NCBI GenBank assembly: GCA_003255025.1
Contig: QANY01008582.1
Span: 316,702 to 380,701 of the forward strand
Length of the DNA: 64,000 nucleotides
Direction of reading: 5' to 3'
Source of the DNA: Datisca glomerata
Taxonomy: Eukaryota; Streptophyta; Magnoliopsida; Cucurbitales; Datiscaceae
Shown here: positions 34,713 through 44,961 of the stretch, in pieces
How positions within the stretch are numbered: the stretch's first letter is position 1
How the letters are laid out: each line of letters starts with the position of its first letter
The notes under the pieces: generated by a model
The model's input: the letters and a program-made list of their open reading frames with translations, nothing else
What the model was told of the DNA's origin: nothing
The model's database searches: none
Program-made: the position numbers and the translations under genes

Positions 34713-36068
34713 TGAACACCATGATTTCTGAGGGGTAAACAGTTTTGTAATTTCACAATTCAAAATACCCCAATCCAATTAAAACCCTAATTTGAGAAAA
34801 TCTCCAAATTGATAACTCTAATTTTGCCCTAACTCTTAACATTAAATAACATAAGCTTAAAATTATTTTAAGAAAATGTGTGTTCAATAACCTGTAATAA
34901 ATGATATATTAATCTGTAATAAGTCAATCGTGGAAAATCCATAAAACATAAAAGTCAAACATATTATCGTAGAATAAAACATAAAAATTCATAAATTTCT
35001 GAATCAGCTGTAAGTTAACTAAAAATCTGTCTCTAATATCATATAATCATAATTAACTAGAAAATTCCTACTTCTATTGGCTATGGAAGTCCCTCACTCA
35101 TGCTACTCGCCATCACCTATAACACAACCATCTATGGGGGTGAGTATTAAAATACTCAGTAAGTAAACTTACATACTAATAAGCTTCACATAACATAAAC
35201 GTAAACATGTAACTCATGCAACCACAATTTAACATATTCGCTTGGTTATTAAATTACACAATGTACTTGTCATTAGCATAGCTGAATTTCATGATTATCA
35301 TGTAACTTAAACTTGTACCTGTAACTTGTCTGATCATGATTCGACTAGACATATTCTCCAATTAACAACCTAAACAAAATTGCTTCACACTTAAACTTGA
35401 ACTTGTAACATAAACAAAATGGATGTCATAAAGCTGGTGTCACTTAAGGCTATCTGAACATTAAGGACGTTTACATGAACATGACGACACTCATCCGTAT
35501 AGCTGATAAATGATGTGATCGGTTTGATTACTTGATATCTAAGAGATATGTCTAAGTCTATTCTTTATTTATCTATCATTACACTTGAGTTAATATCATG
35601 AATTATGATAACTTGAATCTCTGGCTCACATGAAACTTATTCATGAAGATAAATGTTATAGCTAATGCGTGTATAAATTAAAGTTCAATCATACATACAT
35701 GGTAAGTAACTGCATCATGATACAAAAATATAAATAAAACACTTGATCATAAGATTTAGCGACAAAAAGAAATTAATAAATTAAATATGCTACATTCATA
35801 ACATATGAATCAAATTACTATGTAACGAACAAAATTCAGCAACTAATGAATTGAAATCCAAGGATCCTAGATTATAAAATAATTCGATAATAACTATAAT
35901 TATTTAATTAATTATAAGAGCGAACGGTGAAAAATAAGCTGGTAATATCTGATCGAGCGGTTCAGAATGGTTCAGTTAGGTCCTCTCGGTCTAAATCAGT
36001 TTGGTTCTGCTGTGTTGGGCCGATTCAGTATGGTTGATTAAACCAGTTCAAGTTGGTTTAACTAGGTC
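34713..36068 (-). repeat. Gypsy 5' LTR (right), distal part
   Basis: Shares both ends with the left LTR and contains an extra about 1.03 kb (34865-35890), AT-rich with LTR-like GGGGTGAGTATTAAAATACTCAG. On the minus strand a TTTTGGTACC stretch next to the LTR end may be a degenerate primer-binding site. Confidence 0.75.
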
Positions 36069-36109
36069 GGTCTGGAGTGCTCGTAACGAGGAGTTATGTC
36101 CCCCATCCC

Positions 36110-36637
36110 CAAGGTGGGAGGGTAGCACACCTTCAATGTCTATAGCGGTCGTACCGAGGAGTTATGTCTCCAATCTAGTACAACGTAGCCTCGTCCTTAA
36201 TCCTACCAGTCCATAGCTCCCAAACATTCTTAGGCAACCATACGTCCACCCAAGTCTTTCTCACTTGAGTTGGTGGTTTGTGATGTGATGATTCACTACA
36301 ATAGTGTAGCGGTGTGATACGTCTTGTCTGAAGTATATCATTATCATCTTCGGAGTTACATTACGAAGGGTGATCCAGGCACCACCATGGTACACCCATG
36401 AGGGTGACATCAATGGTGCTATGGTAGGGGTGACACCCAATGGTGTTGCCAATGGAACGGCCCCCACGGGTACCTCAGTGGTAGCATCTCAAGGGGTGCA
36501 CCTCATTGGCGGCACCCTAAGAGGTGCACCTTAGAGGCGACTCTCCATGGTACGTCTTTGGTGGAGACATTCCCGATACGTCATAAGCGTTGCACTTTAC
36601 AGGTAGTCAATGTTGAGGTCGTCAACCCTCATGTTCA
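36110..36637 (-). repeat. Left (3') LTR of the LARD-like element, truncated
   Basis: Matches the U3 half of the right LTR. The U5 half is absent; the break is near 36070-36110, where a 33-bp partial duplication (CGTAACGAGGAGTTATGTC / CGTACCGAGGAGTTATGTC) also occurs. Confidence 0.8.
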
Positions 36638-36831
36638 TTTAGTCCCATGTGCAAGCATGATGCGGAGTAATCAGGCTTGTACATAATTTCTCCAATGTAG
36701 TAATTAATTGTATTACCAAGTCATCGATCCCTTGATCGGTTCCGTTACGTGGTGAATGCGAGATGCATCGATCCGCCATGCCCAATGCGCCTCCTTTGTG
36801 TGGTGGAGGCATCTCCATGTTACATGAGGTT

Positions 36832-36990
36832 AAATTTATAAAGATAATTTTTTATGGGAAAATTTTGAAAAATTTCAATTTTTGGTTTTTTGGGAGTCCT
36901 CACTCCTTGTCAAATTTATAAAGATAAATTTTTGTGGGGCAAATTTTGAAAAATTATAACTTTGGTATTTTTTTGGGAGTCCCAACTCCC
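36832..36990. repeat. About 80-bp direct repeat, two copies
   Basis: AAATTTATAAAGATAA, TTTTGAAAAATT and TTTTTTGGGAGTC recur at an 80-bp spacing. Confidence 0.7.
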
Positions 36991-37954
36991 TTCTCCCCCA
37001 GTTCGTCATAGGGGAGTCGAGTGGCGGCATAAGAGGGAGAGGTTGAGCACGATCGAGCTCACTTATGGGGGAGTCTAGTGGCGTGTGCAAGGGCGACACT
37101 CCAGTGGGCCTTTATGGTGGCCAAGCATGTTGGGCAGCGCTAAGTCTCGCTCATGAAGCCTTAGTGGCAGGCTGGTTCCACGCGTGGAAGTGAGTGCGGG
37201 GTTCTTTTTGCGCGGGTTAGACTTGCGTGGCGGCATTGGGTGTGCTCGTGTTTGGGGTTCGCGTGGGAGTGAGGGGCGGTGGTGTTGCCTCGGTCAGATG
37301 CTGGGCCAAGTGCATGTTGCCACTGAGCCTTAGTGGCGGCCTGCCTTGTTTGGTGGCGGGCTTGATGGGCGTGGGAATTGTCCGTGCGAGCTGCCATCTC
37401 CGTTGGTTGGGGGAGTGGAGTCACGAGTGTCGCCTCACCGCTCCACTAAATGATGGAATCCCTTAGCCATTTTTCTATACTTGACATACACCTTAGTCTA
37501 ACCAAGTCTTTGTTTTATTTGTAGATCATGATTTCAAGGACCATCAAGGAGTGGTCGCATGCACCAGTAGGAATCGAGCTCTATCTACTTTGGACTTTTC
37601 TCTTTAGGTGAGTGAGCTACTCACTCTTGTAATTAGAAATTTTTTTGAGAATTTTTCCTTTGTCAGACATGTCCTCTATAAGGTACTTGTAACATGCTTC
37701 CCCCCTTAGGAAAATACATGGAAATTTTGCTTCCATCAATCATACCTCCGCTATAGAGTGATTGTAACATGCTTCCCCCTTAAGAAAATACATGGAACAT
37801 TTTTCCTCTGTTAGACATGTCTCCGTTGAGCATGCCTCCACTATAGGGTTTTTGTAATATGCTTCCCCCCTTTGGGAAAATTTAAAAAATTTAGCTGCCC
37901 CATCTGTCGGGGGTTATGGAGTGCCTCCGTTAGGGGGAGCGTGGGAGCCTACGT

Positions 37955-38385
37955 CAGGGAGTGTGCGGGATCCTCCACCAAGGAATGCGCGGGAGCCTCC
38001 ACTAGCGAGTGCGTGGGAGCATCCGCCAAGGAGTGTGCGAGAGCATCTGCCAATGAGTGCACATGAGCATCCGTAATAGAGTGTGCGGGAGCATCCGCTA
38101 GGAAGTGCGCGTGAGCATCAACAATGGAGTGTGTGGCAGCATCCGCCAGGAAGTGCGTGTGAGCATCAACAATGGAGTGTGTGGCAGCATTGGCCAAGGA
38201 GTGCGCGGGAGCATCCGCAACAAAGTGCATGGGAGCATCCTCCAAGGAATGCGGGGGAGCATCCGCCAATGAGTGTGCGGGAGCATCCACAACAGAGTGC
38301 GCGGAAGCATCCTCTAGGGAGTGCGCACGAGCATCCACAACGGAGTGGGCGGGAGCCTCCGCTAAGGAGCGTATGAAAGCCTACA
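37955..38385. repeat. 24-bp minisatellite, about 18 units
   Basis: Units of GAGTGCGCGGGAGCATCCGC with four further variable bases. The unit length is a multiple of 3 and lacks stops, so frames stay open on both strands (plus: ECAGASTK-type octapeptides; minus: DAPAHSLA-type octapeptides). I regard these frames as by-products unless transcripts show otherwise. Confidence 0.9.
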
Positions 38386-38394
38386 TCGAGGAGC

Positions 38395-38575
38395 ACGTGC
38401 ATACATCTCACCAAGGAGGACGAGTATGCATCTCATCGAGAAGTGCGTGTATGCATCTCACTGAGGAGTGCGTGTATGCATCTCACCGATGAGTGCGTGT
38501 ATGCATCTCACCGATGAGTGCGTGTATGCATCTCACCGAGGAGCGCGTGTATGCATCTCACCGAGCATGTCGTCT
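38395..38575. repeat. 25-bp minisatellite
   Basis: About seven units of GAGTGCGTGTATGCATCTCA followed by CCGAT/CCGAG. Joins directly to the 24-bp array. Confidence 0.9.
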
Positions 38576-38579
38576 ATTA

Positions 38580-39190
38580 TGAATGTTCTCAACTAGAGGA
38601 GTGAAAGCCTATGGATCTCACCAAGCATGATGTTTATCATGGGTGTTCTCAAGTAGAGTCGTGAAAGCCTATATGTCTCACCAAGCATGACCTTTATCAT
38701 GGGTGTTTTCAAATCAAGGCGTTAGAGCTTATGTGTTTCACCAGGCGTGACCTTTATCATGGGTGTTTTGAGGTAAAGGCGTGAAAGCCTATGCGTCTCA
38801 CCAAGCATGACCTTTATCATGGGTAATCTTAAGGAGTGGCGTGAAAATCTATGCATTTCACCAAGCATGACATTTATCATGGGTGTTTTCAAGTAAGGGT
38901 GTGAAAGCATATGCATCTCACCAAGCATGATGTCTATTATGGGTGTTCTCAAGTGGTGGCGTGAAAGCTTATGCAATTCATCAAGCATGACATTTATCAT
39001 GGGTGTTTTCAAGTAAAGGCGTAAAAGCCTATGCATCTCACCAAGCATGACCTTTATCATGGGTGTTCTCAAGTAAAGGCATGAAAGCCTATACATCTCA
39101 CCAAGCATGACATCTATCATGGGTGTTCTCGAGTAGAGTCATGAAAGCCTATGCGTCTCACCAAGCGTGACCTTTATCATGGGTGTTTAG
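38580..39190. repeat. 60-bp minisatellite, about 10 units
   Basis: Units contain CCTTTATCATGGGTGTT, CTCAAGTAAAGGCGTGAAAG and CCTATGCATCTCACCAAGCATGA. The minus strand stays open for much of it (20-residue repeats with MIKVMLGEMHRLSR) because 60 is a multiple of 3. Confidence 0.92.
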
Positions 39191-39639
39191 AACCAATCAT
39201 AAAAACATTTCCTCTACGTGGTATTACTGACACACTTAGAGGCTGCCGAAAGCCCTTTTCACAATGATAATGCAACAACAGTACTTAGTCCCCCATCGTG
39301 GTAATTTTATCGTTACCACGGGTGCACTCAATGATGAACCATCAACCTATCTATTAAGGTGATTTTATTGTCACTGAGGCAATAATTGACCTGGAATACT
39401 CTACTTGAGGTACCAGACATAGTTATTTCCTATTACCATGGGTGAGCAGAACCAATCACAAAAATGTGTGATCGGGCCTTCACACTCGGGGGTGAGCATG
39501 AGAGTGAGCTTGAGCCGGGCTTGATGGCTGGTGGCTGAGCGGCACGCATTGGAGCTAGCCTCGGTGGCGGCATATGTATGCTGACGAGGTGAGCTTGCGC
39601 GGGGCCCGGACTTGTGTGTTGAGCTTGCACGACATTGGG

Positions 39640-40375
39640 ATATAGTGCATGGTGGCGGTACTAGTCGGATGGCGGCATGGGAGATTCAGGATAGGTCCTT
39701 TGTGCGTGAGAGTGAGCGCGTGAGTCAGCACGTTGGGCAAGTGGGAGTAGTTGAGCAAGTCTTTGCTTATACGAAGTCGTAGTGTTGGCTTAAACGTCTG
39801 ATTAAACATTGTTCTGGGTGAATGCTTGTGATCGAGTGCCTACGATGGAGGATTGATTGGACACTCATGAGAGAGGTAAGTTGCACGCTTGCGGCGATGG
39901 TTGGTTGTGCACCCAAACAAAGCTAACCCTCCCTTCTCTTTGCATCTTTCATTTTGGAGCTTAAGGTAGGCTTTTGTGTAGTCCCACTTTGCTTTGCCGA
40001 AAGCAACAATAGGTAAGCTTTTCTTTAGATTGATTTCAGTAAAGTTGTTGAAATTTGGGTGGGTGCCGCCATTAGACCTCAGTGGCGGGTTGAGCTAAGC
40101 TTGGTGGTAACATGAGAGATGCAGGATAGGGCCTTCGCGCGCGGGAGTGAGCGCGGGCGTGGGCCTGTTGGTGGCGGCATGGTCATGCTTGGTGGCGGCA
40201 TGGGAGATGCAGGATATGGCCTTTGAGCGTGGGAGTGAGTGCGGGCATGAGACTACTTGGTGAGGACATGGTCTTGCTTGGCGGCTGTATGGGAGATGCG
40301 AGATAGGGCCTTCACGCGCGGGAGTGAGCACGGGCGTGAGCCTGCTTGGTGGTGGCATGAAAGATGTGAGATAGG
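39640..40375. repeat. Degenerate 65-100-bp repeats (GGTGGCGGCATGGGAGATGCAGGATA type)
   Basis: GGCGGCATGGGAGAT-CAGGATA-GGCCTTTG and GGGAGTGAGCGCGGGCGTGAG recur at about 39670, 40110, 40190, 40280 and 40350. Imperfect copies, no coding role seen. Confidence 0.75.
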
Positions 40376-40394
40376 GTTTAGGGTTTAGGGTTTA
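40372..40394. repeat. Interstitial telomere-type repeat
   Basis: Three consecutive TTTAGGG-type units (TAGGGTT TAGGGTT TAGGGTT TA), the Arabidopsis-type plant telomere motif. Confidence 0.85.
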
Positions 40395-41010
40395 GATGCA
40401 CGACATGTATATGTGATGGCGGCATGTGCGTGTTGTGGAGGTATGGAGCTAGCGTATGGCGGGTTGAGGCGAGGTGTGATGGCGGCATTGGAGCTCCTTG
40501 ATGGCGGCATTGGAGCTCCTTGATGGTGGCATTGGAGGTGTGTGGTGCACTTGGGCATGACGACACTTGGTGTAGGTGTGATGCTTGGTTGCGTGACACG
40601 TATGTGTGAATGGGACATGAGGCTGCTTGGGTCATTCCCCGGCGCGGGCTGTGGAGTCTCGGTCGCGCCCTTGTACGTGGGTTGGGCGAGCGTGACTTGG
40701 TAGAGCGGGAGCGTGTCAGCGTAAGTGTGGCGGAGGGATACTTTTAGATAGCGGGTTGGGCAAACTTGACTTGGGTGACAACATTGCTTAGGTCTAATGA
40801 CAGGGAGGATGACGTCCTTTGGGTGTTGTGATTCGCTGGCACTGATGTATGAGTTCAATGTATCAATGACTCTCCTCATCTTAACGTTGGAAGCTTGGAG
40901 CTCCGAGATAGTTACGGCTTGCTCTTGCACCTGCGCAACTACGCTTGGTTGCATCTCGCGTAAAGTGTTCTCCTTTTCTTATACACGCTTGTCGTTGAGT
41001 ATGGATCCAT
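40385..41010 (-). other. Leader reading frame of the LARD-like element
   Basis: Following the primer-binding site on the minus strand, ATG at about 41005 gives MDPYSTTSV, then a shift. The next frame (open 40954 to 40385) reads QPSVVAQVQEQAVTISELQ and VKMRRVIDTLNSYI, a probable coiled coil. After that it becomes a Pro/His/Thr-rich sequence derived from minisatellite-like DNA. It may be the residue of a gag N-terminus. No protease, RT or integrase follows. Confidence 0.35.
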
Positions 41011-41024
41011 CTCCCTCTGTTCTC

Positions 41025-41060
41025 ATTTGGCGACTCCACTCTCTAGTGGAGTCGCCAAAT
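41025..41060. other. Primer-binding site inside a perfect hairpin
   Basis: Plus 41025-41040 ATTTGGCGACTCCACT and 41045-41060 AGTGGAGTCGCCAAAT are perfect reverse complements with a CTCT loop. On the minus strand the LTR ends ATCTACA and is followed at once by TTTGGCGACTCCACT, a PBS of the TGGCGACTC type used by some plant gypsy elements. Confidence 0.8.
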
Positions 41061-42104
41061 GTAGATACAAATGTGTCACGTGGGTGAGTGCATGGGTGGT
41101 CTAGTCCTAGCTCGTGACCAGAACAACACCTGAGAACGTCAGAGAGAACGCTGATAGGTGAAGGGGGAACACTCTAGACACTCAAGGGTGGTGACAAATG
41201 TTTGCTCTCTCTCTCTAGAAGTGGGAGTTTCTCACTCTAGGAATATGAGCTTCTCTCCCTAAAGTGGGAGCTTCTCTTTCGAAAGTGAGAGCTTCTCTCT
41301 CTAAAGTCCACATCCTCTCAAATGAAAAAGGAGTCCTCCTTTTATAGGTGAACGAAATGAGGGGGACCATTGCAACTAATTCCTTGATTAGTTGGAAGCC
41401 CGTCAATCAAATCGCACCACCTATGCTGACTGATCATGCTTAAGTGAGTAAGAGGAGGATTACACATGAGCCAATCAGGTGGTGCCACGTGGGTTTTTGT
41501 GTAGTGGCCATGATCTAGGGAGAACACGCCTAGCCGATGAGGCGCGACGGCACTGTTCACCCAACGCCTCATCTCCAAAGGTTCTCTCAAACCAAACCCC
41601 TCCCCAAGATGGGAGGATAGCATACCCTCAATGTCTAGAGTGGTCGTATTAATGAGGTATGTCTCCCATCCAGTACAACGTAGCCTCACCCCTAATTCTA
41701 TCAGCCCACAACCTTCCAAACGTTCTCAAGTAATCATACATCCACCCAAGTCTTTGTCACTTGACTTGGTGGTTTGTGATGTGATGACTCGTTATAATCG
41801 TGTAGCGGTGTGATACGTCTTGTCTGAAGTATGTCATTGTCGTCTTTGAGTTACATTACGAAGGGTGATCCAGGCAGCTCCATGGTTCACCCATGAGGGT
41901 GACATCAATGGTGCTATGGTAGGGGTGACATCTCATGTGCTACCATGGGGACGACCCTCACGGGTACCTCCGTGGCGGCACCCCAAGGGGGTGCACCTCA
42001 GCGATGACACTCCATGTTACGTCTTTCGTGGAGACACTCCCGATACATCGTAAGCGTTGCGCTTTGCGGGTAGTCAATGCTGATGTCATCAACCCTCATG
42101 TACA
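41060..42104 (-). repeat. Right (5') LTR of the LARD-like element
   Basis: 1045 bp with TG...CA ends. A TATA box (CTATAAAAGGAGG on minus) lies near 41336, followed downstream by repeated AGAGAGAAGCTC motifs (leader). Confidence 0.8.
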
Positions 42105-42514
42105 AAGCTTACTGAAATTTGTCAGATTGGGGGGCGATGTGACGACAACTAAAAAACAGAGACGCAAATAAGATGCAAATTACTAGAAATTAGATAACAA
42201 AATTTCAGATTTGGTTGAATATATATATATATATATTGAAATAGAAAATTCAGATTGAGAAATAGAAAAACGAGAAAAATAATAAGGAAGGAGGATTGAT
42301 GAACATAATTTACCGGAGAATCAACAATGGAGCGATAGGAAGATGAAGGAGAGACGGAAGCTAGCTGGACATTGTCTGAGAGAGGGCGATGAAGAATAAT
42401 AACGGTGAGAGAGATTGATGGAGAATGAGAGAGGCATGGGTGTAGTGTATATATTGTGTGAGTGGTGGGTTTAAATAACAAAATAACCCCTTTTAAAGTT
42501 CCTGGGGTATTATA
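42105..42514 (-). repeat. Gypsy 5' LTR (right), U3 part
   Basis: In the minus sense it starts close to TGTAATACCCCAGG and includes CAATATATACACTACACCC (TATA and start region) near 42450. It ends at the insertion site of the LARD-like element. Followed by the target duplication AGTTT. Confidence 0.75.
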
Positions 42515-42949
42515 AGTTTAATGAGGAAAAGAAAAAAATTCACTAATTCGTTATTTAGTTAGAGTTAGTGAAATGACATAATCAGTAAAATTATTCAATA
42601 TATTTTGGAACGAGAGGTACTCAAGTTGAATTAGTGATTGATTACCGAGATAGGGCAGTTGTCATTTCCTTGAAACTTTTGTACAAGAACATAGTAGTCC
42701 AAATAGAACAATTGCCAAGTCAGAAAGCCCACGAGGTCAAATATTTTTTATTCAAATTATGATTTGAAGCACTGTTTTATAAAGCCCACGAGGTCACATC
42801 AATTCAAATTCAATCAATATATGATGAAAGTTACCCATATAAATAACGGAAAATGACAAGAGCCAGCTTTCTATCTAATGTAAAAACGGCCGGATTTTTT
42901 TTAAATGAAAAAACATACGACGTAAATAATTTTTTTACGAATTATACAA

Positions 42950-43425
42950 ATGAACCAAGGTCGAAAAGATTGAGAAATAGAACCATCTGATTTGATTCGT
43001 TCTCAATAGCCATGTGATGATCATCTTAGGGTGATCCTTTTATCGACGGATGCTCCTATTACACTCGTAATCTCTGAAGGATGAGAACCAACTATGTAGC
43101 ATCTACATCGAGAATTCAAGTATTGTATACGTCATTGGTCCGATCCTTTGTAGGAACTACCCATAATAACGAACTTGCAAAATGAATCTGTTTATCATAA
43201 AGAGATTGGTTGTTCCTGACCCTACTTCACCTTAATTGTTATTTGAACAAGTAAAAGTTATGTCTTGGTCCGAGTGGGGATAGTATTTCTCTTCTGCATG
43301 TCCATGAAGTTTTGAAAAATCCAAACATCTCAGAGATAAGAGATAGCTAGAGAGGTAGGAATTTATCGAACGAACCGCACTCCTTCGTATACGTCAGGAG
43401 TCCATTGATGAGAAGGGGCTGGGGA
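42950..43425. other. Probable plastid-derived insertion (NUPT)
   Basis: The style and phrases of this segment (for example GGTGATCCTTTTATCGACGG, GAGAACCAACTATGTAGCAT, CGCACTCCTTCGTATACGTC, TGATGAGAAGGGGCTGGGG) look to me like chloroplast genome sequence, and differ from the AT-rich flanks. I cannot place it on a particular plastid gene, and no intact plastid gene is present. Borders are approximate. Confidence 0.45.
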
Positions 43426-44770
43426 AAAAACAGGTAAAAGTTTTATGCAATGAGTACCGGTAACATCACAACTCAGTAAGTATTTTTGACTGTACGAAAA
43501 GAACTGTTGACTTATGCCATAGGATTACATTCACTCTTCTTTCCTCTAGACAAATAAATAAGACATAGTACGAGCATTTAAGTTGATTCCTTAGTCTTTC
43601 AAGGAATATAAATACTTTCTGAATTTAACCAGCAAAACTGAGGGAGGAGGTAATTGAATCTCAAAACCAATGCTATGTACTGGATGGACAAAAAACAGCA
43701 CGTATGCAAAAAACTAAGTCAAACAGAGATTCTAATTGGTCTGCTCCTTGAAAACTAGACCATAGATTTGCCACATAGAATTGCTTATGCAAAGTCTAAA
43801 AAAAAATGAATAATACTGCTTTTGCAAGAAGCACTCATAAAGGCAAAGTAGATTAAGGGATGTTAAATGAAAAGTGAATTGTAAAATGAACTCCTATAGA
43901 TTTATAATTTTAAAATATTGTAGATGCTTGGTGAACGTCTAGACATTGAATCAATAATTCTGTTTCTTCATACCCTGATAGAATAAAATGCCTTTTTGTA
44001 TTGTGAGTTTACACTGGGGTGGAAAATATATAGTTCACATGGAGCATGGGAAGAGTTACAGGTAGCTATAGCCAGGAAACGAAATACAACTACAAAAATT
44101 CTCATTCGTATATCTTTTTTGTGATAAGAAACCAAAAAAAACCTTCTCTTATCGGTAGACCTAGCTACAAGGCTGGTGATTAATAAAATTAAGGGCATAG
44201 TTATGCAAACAACAAACAACGCATATTCTCACCATTGTGATAGGCTATAGGAATGGAAGTGTTAATGAAGCACAATGTTTGCAGTGAACATAGATAATTG
44301 AAGCTTAGACATGTCCATTATTTAATACCTGTGTACCAATTCCAACGAAGAGTTTTGCTAATGGAGTCATCTTAAAGAGCTACCAAAAGGATAGCCCAGC
44401 CTCTAATCTCATATGTTTGAGTTTGGGGGTGCTTTACTTGAAAGCACTTTGATCATTTAAAAACATCATTGTAGATCACGTTTGTTTGACAAAGGTAATT
44501 GTTTGAAACACATTTTCGTATTTGCAAGTTGCAACACTTGTAAAGAAACACGTCTAAGTGTTTCCTAAAATGCTTCCAAATACAAATAAATGTCCTTCAA
44601 AGTTAATTGTTAACTCAAACACGCTCTCAACAGATCATGGCTGAAAGGCAAAGATTAACGCTCTTTTTTCCCCTAGTGATAATGAACTCTCTGTTGAACA
44701 AATATCCCTAATGATTAGTAGTTTTTATGTGTTTAGACCAAGCATCTTGCAGAAAACAATTGGATAAAAC
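43426..44770. other. Spacer without recognised features
   Basis: No convincing frame on either strand; downstream flank of the CAT gene. Confidence 0.5.
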
Positions 44771-44868
44771 AATAATCCGAATGTTCATATAAGCATGAAA
44801 CTTCTGTAACTACTCATTTAAACAAGTGGATACCTGCATACAGGTATCCACTTGAACATTCGGATTAT
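44771..44868. repeat. Nested inverted repeat downstream of the CAT gene
   Basis: The inner part is a perfect hairpin: CAAGTGGATACCTG, loop CATA, CAGGTATCCACTTG (about 44823-44854). The outer part: AATAATCCGAATGTTCA (44771-44787) faces TGAACATTCGGATTAT (44853-44868). It lies 90-190 bp beyond the CAT stop codon, possibly in the 3'UTR. Confidence 0.85.
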
Positions 44869-44961
44869 AAACCTGATTCCTTTCAACCAATTCTGCAAAC
44901 CATTATTGTAAAAAATGCAAACATCTTACACGGATGATTCGACCTGCTATTTCAGAAATCC

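Larger units (their letters stand above)
36070..42104 (-). mobile_element. Gene-poor LTR element (LARD-like) nested in the gypsy LTR
   Basis: The right LTR 41060-42104 (TGTAGATAC...CATGTACA on plus) is complete. The left LTR is truncated: only about 36110-36637 matches about 41595-42104, sharing GGTGATCCAGGCA, ACCCATGAGGGTGACATCAA, GGTGCTATGGTAGGGGTGACA and AGTCAATG-TGA-GTC-TCAACCCTCATGT. Sense is minus: CTATAAAAGGAGG (TATA) near 41336, a primer-binding site at 41045-41059, and a polypurine-like ATGGGACTAAA before the left LTR (36638-36648). The interior (36638-41044) has no gag-pol domains except a short leader frame, and is mostly minisatellite. It is therefore non-autonomous. Higher GC than its surroundings. 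Confidence 0.8.
26895..42514 (-). mobile_element. Ty3/gypsy LTR retrotransposon (minus), carrying two nested elements
   Basis: Outer ends: left TGTAACACCCC at 26895; right GGGGTATTATA ending 42514 (sense start close to TGTAATACCCC). A perfect 5-bp target duplication AGTTT lies at 26890-26894 and 42515-42519. Left LTR: 26895-27132 plus 32065 to about 32457. Right LTR: 34713 to about 36070 plus 42105-42514. The two share GGGTAAACAGTTTTGTAATTTC, AACCCTAATTTGAGAAAAT, AGAGCGAACGGTGA and CTGATCGAG-GGTTCAGA. Gag, protease and the start of RT remain between them on the minus strand; the rest of pol is deleted. A CACTA element interrupts the left LTR and a second LTR element the right LTR. Confidence 0.88.

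Noticed and set aside
37161..37466. GC-rich open frames on both strands
   Set aside because: Overlapping frames in GC-rich interior of the LARD-like element; no recognisable domain or codon pattern.
37872..38492. Several overlapping repetitive open frames on both strands
   Set aside because: The 24-bp minisatellite has a unit length divisible by 3 without stops, so frames are open by default on both strands.
38722..39120. 132-codon repetitive minus frame
   Set aside because: By-product of the 60-bp minisatellite; 20-residue repeats, no start context, no flanking coding sequence.
42149..42481. 110-codon minus frame
   Set aside because: Lies in the gypsy LTR and includes a TATA run; no domain.
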